Source: Polyporus tsugae (taxonomy: Eukaryota; Basidiomycota; Agaricomycetes; Polyporales; Polyporaceae). From it: a stretch of 64,000 bases of DNA. Under the pieces are notes generated by a model. It was not told the origin of the DNA. It did no database searches and worked only from the letters and a program-made list of their open reading frames with translations. The DNA lies in assembly GCA_024305745.1 (NCBI GenBank), contig JAHRBS010000006.1, positions 2,381,001 through 2,445,000 of the forward strand, in the 5' to 3' direction. Below are positions 33,001 to 42,131 of this stretch, piece by piece; within the stretch, counting starts at the first letter, position 1; every line of letters begins with the position of its first letter. The position numbers and the translations under genes were made by a program.

Positions 33001-34490
33001 ACGAACTCAACTGCCTAGGTCGCGACGATGGCAGTGGTGAAGACGCACTCCATGCGATGATGGCTAGCATCGAGGACGTCTACTCTGGCCAGCACTACGA
33101 CTACCTGACCTATGACGAGGCCCTCGAGGTCGCATTCGAGTCTGTGGTCGAGCATGCGTCAAAGGCGAACCAGGAGCACTTGGGTGAGCCCAGGTCCATC
33201 GCAGAGGTCATGGAACTCGACGCAGACGAGCGTGCCAGGTGGCTCAAGGCTGCCCAGGATGAAATCCAGTCCCTCGTCGAGAATGGCACCTTCGAACTTG
33301 TCCTCCTACCTCCAGGTCGCAAGGCCATTGGCTCCTGCTGGGTCTTCCGCGTCAAGCGCAATGCAGACGGCTCCATCAAGCGGTACAAGGGTCGCCTCGT
33401 CGCCAAGGGCTTCTCCCAGCGTCCTGGCTTCGAGTACAACGAGACCTTTGCTCCTACACCAAAGTGGGCGTCGATTCGAGCTATCCTCGCTCTCGCTGGG
33501 CTTGAGGACCTCGAGCTTGAGTCGGTGGACATCTCCTCTGCCTACCTCAACGGCGAACTCAAGGAGGAGGTCTACATGCGCCAGCCTGAGGGCTTTGAGG
33601 ACAAGACTCCTGAGTGGGTGTGGCACCTTCGCAAGGCTCTCTATGGCCTCAAGCAGGCTGGCCGCTGCTGGCATGAGAAGCTCGACGAGGTGCTTGGCAA
33701 GCTGGGCTTTGAGCGACTGACCTGTGAGCACAGTGTCTGGGTGTATCTGCGCGATGGGGTGCGTCTCATTATCCCTGTCTTCGTCGACGACATCACCATT
33801 GCTGGCAAGGACAAGGCTGCAATTCAGCGTGTCAAGGACGACCTGCGCAAGCACTTCAAGCTGCGCGACCTGGGGCCAATGTCGTGGCTCCTGGGTGTCA
33901 AGATTGAGCGCGACCGCTCCAAGCGTGCCCTGTCGATCTCGCAGCGCCAGTATGCCCTCGACATCCTCGAGCGATATGGCTTCACCAACTGCGACCCAGT
34001 CAGCACCCCCATCGACCCTGGCCTCCGTCTCAGTGCAGACATGGCTCCAACGTCCAAGGCAGACATCCGCGACATGCAGGACATTCCCTATGGCCAAGCG
34101 GTTGGTTCTCTCTTCTACCTCGCCGTTGCAACGCGCCCAGACATTGCTCGCACTGTTGGCAACCTCGCACGCTTCTCCCAGAACCCTGGCATGACACACT
34201 GGAAGGCAGTCAAGCACCTGTTCCGCTACATCAAGGGCACACTCGACTACAAGCTCACCTACTCCCCCTCATCTGAGCCAGAGCTTTTCACCTCCTACAC
34301 TGATGCAGACCACGCTGGCTGCCCTGACGCAGGGCGCTCGACCTCTGGCTATGTGATCAAGATGGGCACAGGTGCGATTTCCTGGTCGAGTCGTCTGCAG
34401 TCCCTTGTCGCTCTGTCTACCACTGAGGCGGAGTTCATCGCAGCTGTCTCCTGTGGCCAGGAGATCCTCTGGTTGCGAAATCTGTGTTGA
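30069..34490 (+). CDS. Copia gag-pol polyprotein, C-terminally truncated
   Basis: One frame of 1473 codons from the first ATG (MAPPAATFPKLSNHNYQQW, the Gag start). Domains in order: Gag of the UBN2 type, a zinc knuckle CMFCGRPNHSEDQC (near residue 218), aspartic protease NTDTGASAHMT (Asp near 317), integrase HHCC (HQRCSHVNL..CEPC, near 455-500), DDE catalytic core (VHTDLKG, TRDDKGGEYM, QNGIAERANR), a long Pro-rich linker, reverse transcriptase with KGRLVAKGFSQRPG and FVDD in place of YVDD (near 1240), and RNase H up to LSTTEAEFIA. It stops at a TGA created by the junction with the LTR, about 92 residues short of the other copies, which continue to a conserved AKNPEHHGRMKHLDLRFYWL. Protease, integrase and RT motifs are intact. 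Confidence 0.9.
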   Translation: MAPPAATFPKLSNHNYQQWRLDMEARLRILGALRIIQGTETRPAFVAPLDAGERRDLRDFDNRVDLAAGELWSCVEREQQTHLEAIRDDPVAMWAKLESVHMQKRPGTRFNTYNVLLSLCKSEDESLSSLSMRAVQLKSDMKALCPATFSITQLDDELVLMALIRALPVEYTSLRQTLLLDDSLTLDKLQEMFIALKNQPGALSSTPALSNVASQVSCMFCGRPNHSEDQCFSKRDASAKAKDRMTQRTQFHSQHNQRKQEASEASSSSNTASGTQTKPQESAGVATVSAGCASALLSASDRSSWLSTPAAANWNTDTGASAHMTPHRHWFCSYLPHTIPIRLANSHIVYSAGLGSVVFQPEERGGVLPPAVVLHDVLHVPALASNLLSVFHLTREKGYTVELAASSALFYHQGELRFEAQVNAHNVGYLLGRTIPQSMTALSASTTSSEDLALWHQRCSHVNLDDLRSAIRKELVQGLRIRSQRAPDAICEPCLAGKLNRHPIPRFASRRFVRLALVHTDLKGKLPVRTAEGYQYWMVFVDDVTRFWAMAYLKLKSDAFAAFKAFKAYAENCLGLRIKATRDDKGGEYMGQEFIDYCAEHGIHRQHTEPDEPHQNGIAERANRTTSKGATALLAQAKLPPSFWGHAVSTFVHTRNRMPTSALDGGIPYTAWKGDGRKPDVSYFRVFGCLAYVLIRKKDRKALQPHTRKCIFIGYPEGTKAWRFWDPAAKKIIISSHAVFDEQCFPGNSPFINVFGLPLDDVDVPGASEDTGADAPPQDDAPDVPELHDQGGDDDWDDPAPPAPPVPQIAPPPAAPPRQQSPQRSPSPPAPLPPRAQPPAPPQAPPRAPAIAHAPPSPPPAPAVRPQAPSIHQQAQGEGSFRPYPALARKQLPSHSSRYQGSLNNRELECQNLVPQRLRIRSASPAPPAASPEPPQRDSSSPDPLIDAPVDNQAPPPRANPFAPRSMSPPPSPTSSDDELNCLGRDDGSGEDALHAMMASIEDVYSGQHYDYLTYDEALEVAFESVVEHASKANQEHLGEPRSIAEVMELDADERARWLKAAQDEIQSLVENGTFELVLLPPGRKAIGSCWVFRVKRNADGSIKRYKGRLVAKGFSQRPGFEYNETFAPTPKWASIRAILALAGLEDLELESVDISSAYLNGELKEEVYMRQPEGFEDKTPEWVWHLRKALYGLKQAGRCWHEKLDEVLGKLGFERLTCEHSVWVYLRDGVRLIIPVFVDDITIAGKDKAAIQRVKDDLRKHFKLRDLGPMSWLLGVKIERDRSKRALSISQRQYALDILERYGFTNCDPVSTPIDPGLRLSADMAPTSKADIRDMQDIPYGQAVGSLFYLAVATRPDIARTVGNLARFSQNPGMTHWKAVKHLFRYIKGTLDYKLTYSPSSEPELFTSYTDADHAGCPDAGRSTSGYVIKMGTGAISWSSRLQSLVALSTTEAEFIAAVSCGQEILWLRNLC

Positions 34491-34911
34491 AGTCGGTGCT
34501 GTAGCGCGCGCTCCTTTGACCGCGCCAAGTCCCGCTTCGTACCATACGTACTGCGTACTGTACCCTACCCTCTGGTATTTTCCACATCGCTAGATTCTGC
34601 GTTCTCATAGAGATATACCATACTCTTACTCAATGACTTGGTTTAGTGTAGATCTGATCCCCTCTCTGGAGTGGACTCTACCTTAGGCACTTCTCGTCCT
34701 TTCGGCGCCAGAACAGCGCCAGTTCGTGTAGGATCATGTAAGCTACCTAGCACGTGCTCAGTGCGCTGTCACCTCGCCTCTGTCGAGCTCTGTTGTCCTT
34801 AGACTTCTTAGAGCTCAACTTAGGTGAGTACTTTAGTTTCCTGTTAATGATAGACTTCTTAGAGCTCGACTTAGGCCATTGTGACCGCTCTGAGGCGCAC
34901 TGCAGCCAACA
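34485..34911 (+). repeat. Copia copy 1 right LTR
   Basis: 427 bp, long form with the tandem 24-base unit. It differs from the left LTR at several scattered positions, so insertion is not very recent or the two LTRs come from different copies. Confidence 0.85.
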
Positions 34912-34985
34912 CCCATCGCGCAGATAGACCCAGACACTGTGCTCACAGGTCAGTCGCTCAAAGCCCAGCTTGCCAAGCACCTTGT
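34912..34985 (-). pseudogene. 74-bp scrap of copia reverse transcriptase
   Basis: Directly against the LTR end, the sequence matches the minus-strand copia RT segment that encodes KVLGKLGFERLTCEHSVWVY, which also occurs at about 43127-43200. It sits in opposite orientation to copia copy 1 and is joined to unrelated DNA at about 34985. The structure suggests a capture or recombination scar. Confidence 0.75.
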
Positions 34986-35499
34986 CGATGTGCTGCTGAA
35001 GAGTAGGGAGGAGGTCTCTGAGTGCGTGGATCATGCGAGTTGTAGATAGAGACTCCATGAGCATAGTGGCAGCATGGATGCATTCACTTTGAGCTCCTTG
35101 TGCTATGGCCAATGCCTTCTCTTTTTTGAGCTTGGGGGCACCTGATCGAGAGGTGTAGTTGTAGAGGTTGGTGTGATAGACAGGCAGTTTGGCAAAGGTG
35201 CAATACAGCTCGATGAAGATGGTGGAGTTGGGGATGTCATGTGTACAAACACGAACCTGGTCGTGTAGATCGGGGTGAGTCAGGACCCAGCCAATACGAT
35301 TGGCAATGGTTGCATTCTCGTCTTGTTCCTGTGAAACCGGTTCACGAGGAAGGTGGTCATAGTTGATCACAGGGCGGTTGGTGATGAACTTCGGAGGAGT
35401 CAGGAGGATGTGATGGTTGGTGTTCCTTCCGACAAGTTGTCGCGCACTTCGTCTGAGAGGTGCTTGAGGGCGACCGCTGGTGTTGCGAGTACGAGGCAT
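34986..35499 (-). pseudogene. Truncated unknown ORF with TATA promoter
   Basis: An ATG at 35499 opens a frame (MPRTRNTSGRPQAPLRRSAR) of about 171 codons that is then fused in frame to the copia scrap and LTR, ending at 34747. The first 170 residues look like real protein (RIGWVLTHPDLHDQVRVCTH; TIFIELYCTFAKLPVYHTNL). A TATA-like tatataaac lies about 70 bases upstream on the minus strand. I do not recognise the family. It could be an accessory ORF of a gypsy element or a host gene destroyed by the insertion. Confidence 0.5.
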
Positions 35500-36083
35500 G
35501 ATGATGGTAGTTTGGTGAGGCAAGTGAGTTGTTGGGGGCTTGAAGGTCGAATGGCCTTGCACCCTCTGTTTATATACTACTCTTTTGGTTGTGCACAGCT
35601 GCGGAATTTTGTAAGGCTGTTCCACTGCGTTCTGTGGACACGAGGCACTGGTTGCTGCGCATTCGCAGTTACTACAGTGCACTACATATACATATTATAA
35701 TTACAATCAAATCGGGAACTTCCCTTTGGGGAGAACCAGTTCCTGATGAAGTCGGGTTTCACCAGGGTCCGGGTAGAGTTGGTTTAATCATGGATGCATC
35801 AGAATGGTGGGCATTGAACAAATATGTATCTGTAGGAAATAAAGGTGCCAGTTCGCTCGAATCGTTCATACACCTGTGGGTATCGCTGTTTGAGTTGGTC
35901 ATGGACTTTGTTGCATACCCATTCGGGGTATCTGGTGCGGTCCGTAAGGTCGTCGAAGGTGAGCTCATTTTCGAATTCATCCTTGGTGAATCATATGGTG
36001 TAGCTGTTGATTCCATCCATGACTTGGATTGTGACATTTCCAGGCTGATACGCCGCAATGCAATGCATATTGCGAGGGGGTTG
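35500..36083. other. Degenerate intergenic or broken-ORF region
   Basis: On the minus strand several frames show coding-like pieces (for example GNVTIQVMDGINSYTIHQG) interrupted by frameshifts, probably the decayed 3' part of the ORF that starts at 36395. No intact gene is supported. Confidence 0.4.
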
Positions 36084-36395
36084 TTAGTGATGGTGTGGGG
36101 ACTGGGTAAATCTGTGATGGATGGCGAGGTCGGGGGTGACTTCGTCGAGTTCCGGATACACGCGGAATGGGACAAAGACGTCTTCTTCTAGCAGGAGCTC
36201 GTAGGTGTCGGGGAAGTGTTGTTGTAGGAGGCCGTGTACAATGTCTCCAACGATGCGAGGTACATTTGCGATGTGTGCAAGGGTTTCGGCGTTGGCGCGA
36301 TCGTTGTTGCCATAAAAGGTGAAGTAGTAGGCGCAAGTGGTTTGTGTTGTGAGCGGGACAGCAATGTTGTAGTTGAAGAAGCGGACAATGGCCAT
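36084..36395 (-). pseudogene. Decaying ORF of unknown family
   Basis: A 103-codon frame (MAIVRFFNYNIAVPLTTQTT) has a folded-protein look (IVGDIVHGLLQQHFPDTYEL; VYPELDEVTPDLAIHHRF) and breaks off at a stop. Coding-like peptide resumes in other frames towards 35760. The layout is that of an older, larger gene disabled by frameshifts. No domain is recognised. It lies in the repeat-rich zone upstream of the truncated ORF at 35499. Confidence 0.45.
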
Positions 36396-37168
36396 GGGGC
36401 TAGCGGTTGGTTGAGGAGGTTTTGGTCATTGTTTATCCTTTTCTGTGTTCATTAAATGGGCTTCTTTAACGTATCTGGCGTGGCACGACAATTTGTTTCT
36501 TCTAATATCCTTATATGGACAGCCTCGGTGTGGCGGTGTTGAAGTTCTTGAACTTCCTTCATATTTCCTTATGCAGTCGATCTTGAAGCGCTCTTCATGT
36601 GGTACTAAACGCGCAGTCCATGATATTTGTACATAAATGGAAACTTCTTTACTCTAAAGAAGGGGGAGCGCCTGTTGAGGCGAGCCTCCAGCCGATGACG
36701 TCGGGAGTCACTGGCTGTCGGATAGGGATTCGAGCTCGAGCTCGAGCCGGTCCAGACACGGAGTCGATGGTGGCGCAGTTGTGGGCGGCTCGGTCGGGTC
36801 ACGGTGCTCGATCGCGTGATGCAGTATAGTAACAAAATTATAAAAAGAAATGACGAGGAACGCCAGATTGAGGAGGTAGGCAAGGACAACACCTGGTGGT
36901 CATGAGTGGCAGTGTGGGGTGGTACAACAGGGGTCTTACCTACAATGAGCGCGGCAATGGCCAACTGCTCGGTCATGTTCCCCAGCCCCATCCGGGGGTC
37001 TTCGCGAAGATGCAGTCAGGGTGGTCACGGCTGTGGAGCGTGTGGTTGACAACCCGCTGGGCGATGTTGTTGAGGATGAAGGCAATGGCAGCAAAGGTGA
37101 TTGCTTGCAGACCAAGGACTGCGAGGACAAAGAGAGCGAGGATCCAGAACATCGCTGCTGAGTCCGTT
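36396..37168. other. Region beyond the gypsy 3' end, with a small membrane ORF
   Basis: On minus, just after the gypsy stop, a frame of 70-80 codons contains one strong membrane span (FWILALFVLAVLGLQAITFA) and ends KTPGWGWGT at about 36973. A palindromic gagctcgagctcgagc lies near 36730. No LTR of the gypsy element was recognised. Confidence 0.4.
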
Positions 37169-37899
37169 TCACTTGAGGCGATGTATCTTCTTATAGGTGT
37201 TGAGAATATCTTTTGCATTCTTGAGGTTTACTTCGGGTTCCCAGGAGTTTTTGAAGGATTCCCATCCCTTCCAGGATACTAGGTACTGCATTGTTTTCCG
37301 TTTACGACCGGTCGTTTGGTGATTAATGATAGCTTCCACTTTGTGTTCTTCTTCTCCTTCGACCATATCAGGTGGCGGTCGAGGCAGGTCTGGCCCGTGT
37401 TCTTTGGTGGTGCGATATGGCGTCAACAAGGCGGCATGGAACACAGGGTGTATCTTCCATTTCTTCGGGAGGTTTAGTCTGAAGGTGACCGGACCTAATA
37501 CCTCTGTGATGGTAAAGGGTCCTTCTTGTTTAGGGGCAAGCTTTCGATATGGATATGGTAGCTTGAGGTTTGTGGATTCGAGAAGCACCTTATCTCCTTT
37601 CTCAAAGTTCACGGGTTTCCCTGAGGTGTGTCGGGCCATTGCGAGGGCTGCTTGAACATGTGATGCAATGGTGTTTCCTTGGTTCTGTTGAAGCTCCGTG
37701 AGTTGTTCCTCTGTGGTCGGATGTTTTATCTTAGTTCGAACAGTTCCTATTGCTTCCAGTTGGTACCCATATAGAAGTTCGAATGGGGACTTGCCCGTTG
37801 AGGAATGAGTCCGTTGATTGTGCGCAAATGCCCAGGCTGGTAGGAAGTCGGACCACTTGTTTGGGTTGTTCGCACAGTAGATGCAGAGATCGAAATCTA
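37169..37899 (-). pseudogene. Gypsy integrase C-terminus and chromodomain
   Basis: A frame of about 240 codons continues the gypsy integrase: AWAFAHNQRTHSSTGKSPFE, then the GPY/F-type module (PFTITEVLGPVTFRLNLPKK) and a chromodomain near the end (YLVSWKGWESFKNSWEP..NAKDILNTYKK). Chromodomain gypsy elements (chromoviruses) use this domain to direct integration to heterochromatin. It is separated from the rest of pol by the solo LTR at 37900-38275 and stops at 37169. Confidence 0.85.
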
Positions 37900-38275
37900 T
37901 GTTGAAGTCAGTGCTGTAGCGCGCGCTCCTTTGACTGCACCAAGTCCCGCTTCGTACCATACATACTGCGTACTGTACCCTACCCTCTGGTATTTTCCAC
38001 ATCGCTAGATTCTGCGTTCTCATAGAGATATACCATACTCTTACTCAATGACTCGGTTTAGTGTAGATCTGATCCTCTCTCTAGAGTGGACTCTACCTGA
38101 GGCATTTCTCGTCCTTTTGGCACCAGAACGGCGCCAGTTAGCATAGGATTATGTAAGCTACCTAGCACGTGCTCAGTGCGTTGTCACCTCGCCTCTGTCG
38201 AGCTCTGTTGTCCTTAGACTTCTTAGAGCTCGACTTAGGCCATTGTGACCGCTCTGAGGCGCACTGCAGCCAACA
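37900..38275 (+). repeat. Solo copia LTR (short form) with target duplication
   Basis: 376 bp, TGTTGAAG...CCAACA, flanked by perfect 5-bp direct repeats ATCTA (37895-37899 and 38276-38280). It lacks the 51-bp tandem segment present in the long LTRs. A whole copia element inserted into the gypsy integrase here and was later removed by LTR-LTR recombination. Confidence 0.92.
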
Positions 38276-41200
38276 ATCTACTTCCTGATTGACTTGTTCT
38301 GTTTGTCCATCCGTTTCTGGGTGGTATGCTGTGCTAAGTGATGTTGTGATTTCTAATGCTTCGTGTAATTCTCAGAAGGCCTTTGCGGCAAACTGCAGGC
38401 CTCGGTCCGAGATGATCTTCTGAGGTAGCCCATAATGGCTAAAGACGTCCTTCCAGAGAAGTTTGGCTGCTTCCATAGCAGTGACTTGCTTTGTACATGG
38501 AGTTAGTACCACCGCTTTAGTGACGTCGTGGTCAATGACCACCTGTATGGCATCATACCCGTCTTCCGTGGGAGGTAAATCGGTGATGTAGTCTATGGTA
38601 ATGACTTGGAATGGGCGTGTATCGCCGCCGTGTGGGATTGGCATTAGTGGAGGTTTTGTCGGATTTGTCCGGACCTTGGTGGTCTGACAAACTGCGCAGC
38701 CTTGGCAGTACTGCGTGATGAATTGACTCATGCCATCCCAGTAATACTCCCGTTTGATGAGGTCTTTGGTCTTCTGGATGCCCGGGTGTCCCATATGCAG
38801 GGGTTCATGGTACATTCTGACAATATCTCGACGGAGATTATCATCAGGTGGCACATAGACCTTGTCCTTGTATAGCAATATGCCATTGTCTTTGGTCTAG
38901 TCATCGGATTTTCCGTATCCGGGTTGTTGTATGGTCTTGTCTTTGCTGGATAGAAGGGGGATCAGTTGCGGATCTTGTGCTTTGTTGCCTCGAATTCATT
39001 CCTGCAGTTCGATGTTGATGGCGTTTACAAAGATGTCTTCTTTGAGCATGGTAACATTTTTGTTGTCATTTTCCCCCCCCTCATAGTCTGGTCTCCTGGA
39101 CAGAGCGTCGGCCTGGACTAGGTTCTTTCCGGGATGGTATTTTATAACAAAATTAAAACTGTCGACAAAGATGTGCCATCGGGCTTGTCGGCAGTCTAGC
39201 TTCTGCAATGTTTTGAAGTAAGTTAGGTTCTTGTGATCGGTGAGAACTTCTACTGGATGCGGTGATCCCTGTAAGAAGTGTCTCCAAGCTTCAAATGCGC
39301 GGACAATGGCGAGCATTTCTCAATCGTAGATCTGGTAGTTCCGTTCAGCGGGTGAGGATGACTTGGATAGGTAGGCACAAGGGTGCCAGAGACCATCCGG
39401 GCCTTGCTGCTGAAGGACTGCCCCCGTTGCTACTCCAGAGGCGTCGCATTCCACTTGGAATGGTTCTTGTGGGTTCGGAATGCGCAGTATTGATTCTGAA
39501 GTGAATCGGGACTTCAGTTCTTAGAAGGCCGTTTCACATTCTGGTTCCCACTTGAATGGTTTATCTTTTTTGGTTAGGTCAGTCAGGGGCCGTACTATGG
39601 TGGAGTAATCACAGATAAATTGGCGGTAGAAATTTCCAAATCCTAGGAAGGCCTGGACCTGTTTCATTGTTTTGGGGGCTGGCCATTCTCGAATGGCTTT
39701 CAGCTTTACTGGTCCATTGCGACTTCACCTTCACGGATAATGGCACCGAGGAATTTGACTTCTGATACCTCGAATTGGCACTTTTCTGGTTTGAGGTGGA
39801 GGTCGTGTTCCTGTAGTCATTTCAGTACCCATCGTGTGCGAATGCGGTGTTCTTCTAAGTTGTTCGAGCATATGAGGATGTCGTCCATGTAGATGACAAT
39901 CCATCCTTCCCGTGTGAGGTCATCGAAGATTTCGTTCATCATGTGTTGGAATGTTGCTGGGGCATTACATAATCCAAAGAACATGACTGTCGGTTCATAT
40001 AGTCCCAATGGGGTTATGAATGCTGCTTTGTGTTGGTCTTCTTTCTTGATTCGGATGTTATTGTAGCCAGCTCGGACGTTAAACTTGGTGAAAATGGATG
40101 CTTGTCCTAGTTGATTGAACAGATTTTCAATAAGTGGTAGGGGGTATGCATCCTTGACTGTGGCATCATTCAATGTTTGATAGTCTTGTATGGGTCGGAG
40201 GCTACTATCTTTCTTTGATACAAAGAAGAATGGCGAAGTGAATTGAGATTCTGATCAGCGAATAAATTCTTTGGCTAGGTTTTCATTGATGAATTCTCGC
40301 AATTTGCCCTGTTCGTGAAGGGTTAAAGGGTAAATCCTTCCCCATTGTCTGTCCTTCAGGTCGAACTCCTTTGATTTTGATTTCATGGTCCCATGGTCGT
40401 GCTGGTGGGAATCGTTCAGCTGCTTTCTTCTCGAAGATGGCTGTGAATTCGCGTGCATATTCGGGTACGAGTTCTTCGAGGGGGATGTTCTTTTTTCCCT
40501 GTGCTGCTGCTATTGCAATTTCTGTGGACTTGTTCATCTTGCGAATTGCCCACGTTTCCCATAAGTGTTTGATGACTCGTGATGGGTTATGGGTCAGTGT
40601 TTCATTCTCGATGTCAATGTCGGTGGACTCAATATAGGAGAGCACCATTGCTTGTAGGGTTCCTGGTGCGGGGAGGCCCCATATTGTTCCGATAGGGGCG
40701 TCGTGTGTCTCCTGATACTTGTGGATACATTGTTGTTCCTTGATGACTTTTGTGTTGAACTTGACCTGTCCCATTCGCCAATTAATTGTAGGGTTATATC
40801 GACAAATCCATGGCATGCCCAGGATAATGTTGTCTTGTCCTAGGTCGGCCACATACCATTGGGTAGGTAGTTGTCATTCATTCAGTCGGAAGTTTCCTTC
40901 GACTCGGTGTGTAATCATTACATGTTTATTGATGCTGTTATCCGCATTTCGGAAGGTGAGTGGTTGCGGTAGTCTGACTGTGGGTATGTTGTACTTTTCC
41001 ACCAGTCGAGTGTTGATGATGACTGCACCTGCTCTAGTGTCGATGAGACCTTTGACTCCAACGACTTGAGTTCCGACTTCAATGTAATCAGGTATAAGGA
41101 GGGCGTGTCTGCACCTTTCTGTATTGGTTACTAGGTTTACAATGAAGTCCGAACTCATGGGCAAGTCAGGCGTTGGTTCTGCCTGCCCGTCTAAAAATCC

Positions 41201-41689
41201 ATGTCGTAGGGGTCCGCCTCTGCTTGGATAGCATCTACTTGGAACTTGTCATCTTTCTCGCTTTCAGTGTCCGATTCCTTAGCACTCTCTTCCGAGGTCG
41301 ACTCGATATCCTTGTCGAGGATTTTCCTGACCTTGTGCGGTATCCGTCGGCTGGGTTTCTTTCCCTTGGGTCTGTCGGGACAGTTCCTGGCCTGGTGTCC
41401 TGCCTTGTGACATACAAAACATAAGTTCTGTTGCATATGCCTCGAGCACTCTTCTACTGTCATCTTGTTTATGTCAGCGGAAGCGCGCATGTCGGATTTC
41501 TCGGTGGACTCCAACTGATTTTGTCATACTTTCGTTTGTGTGGTCGGGCATTGGGTTCAGCGATTTCTAAAGCCTGCATCAATTTGTCGGTTAATGAGGT
41601 CAGCTTTGTAGATATTGGTGGCTCGCCCGATCCAGTCGACGATGGTCTTTGGAGCTGGGTATGAGGTAGCGATTTTTTGTCGTAACCAC
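38276..41689 (-). pseudogene. Ty3/gypsy gag-pol, decayed, left copy
   Basis: Read on minus from 41689: a Gag piece ending in a zinc knuckle (CFVCHKAGHQARNC); protease with a spoiled active site (LIDTRAGAVIIN where D-T/S-G is expected); reverse transcriptase with [14 protein letters not shown]; RNase H (YHPGKNLVQADALSRRPDY); integrase with HHCC (MGHPGIQ..CQGCAVCQ) and catalytic VITIDYITDLP and IISDRG. The coding sequence is broken by many stops, several of which fit C-to-T or G-to-A changes (for example YD-stop-EMLAI where YDREMLAI is usual). The same stops occur in the mirror copy at 48634-52047, so decay came before duplication. Gag upstream of 41689 is replaced by a copia element. Confidence 0.88.
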
Positions 41690-42116
41690 TGTTAGCTGCA
41701 GTGCGCCTCAGAGGGGTCACAATGGCCTAAGTCGAGCTCTAAGAAGTCTATCATTGACAGAAAAGTAAACTACTCACCTAAGTCGAGCTCTAAGAAGTCT
41801 AAGGACAACAGAGCTCGACAGAGGCGAGGTGACAGCGCACTGAGCACGTGCTAGGTAGCTTACATGATCCTACACGAACTGGCGCCGTTCTGGTGCCAAA
41901 AGGACGAGAAATGCCTCAGGTAGAGTCCACTCTAGAGAGAGGATCAGATCTACACTAAACCGAGTCATTGAGTAAGAGTATGGTATATCTCTATGAGAAC
42001 GCAGAATCTAGCGATGTGGAAAATACCAGAGGGTAGGGTACAGTACGCAGTACGTATGGTACGAAGCGGGACTTGGCGCGGTCAAAGGAGCGCGCGCTAT
42101 AGCACCAACTTCAACA
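41690..42116 (-). repeat. Copia copy 2, 3' LTR (long form)
   Basis: 427 bp, minus orientation, ending at the element's polypurine tract (agggggag-type run, 42117-42125 on minus). Outer flank is ACCAC, inside the gypsy gag. Confidence 0.88.
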
Positions 42117-42131
42117 CTCCCCCCTGACTAG

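Larger units (their letters stand above)
29420..34911 (+). mobile_element. Ty1/copia LTR retrotransposon, copy 1
   Basis: An element with 427-bp LTRs at 29420-29846 and 34485-34911, both beginning TGTTGAAG and ending CCAACA, flanks a single gag-pol frame. The primer-binding site directly after the left LTR (ttatgagccctgcgc, about 29849-29863) is complementary to the anticodon arm of initiator tRNA-Met, as in Drosophila copia half-tRNA priming. There is no target duplication: the five flanking bases are CTGCG on the left and CCCAT on the right. The right LTR begins within the RNase H coding sequence, so about 280 bases with the pol end and polypurine tract are missing. This copy is therefore an internally deleted or recombinant element. 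Confidence 0.9.

Noticed and set aside
31816..33018. A 400-codon plus-strand frame overlapping copia gag-pol, repeated in each copia copy
   Set aside because: It is in a shifted frame of a GC-rich coding sequence, has no motif and is conserved only because the copies are duplicates. The gag-pol frame explains the DNA.
35140..35160. Search for CRISPR arrays, riboswitches and bacterial operons
   Set aside because: No regularly spaced repeats and no bacterial gene signals anywhere; introns show that this is nuclear eukaryotic DNA.
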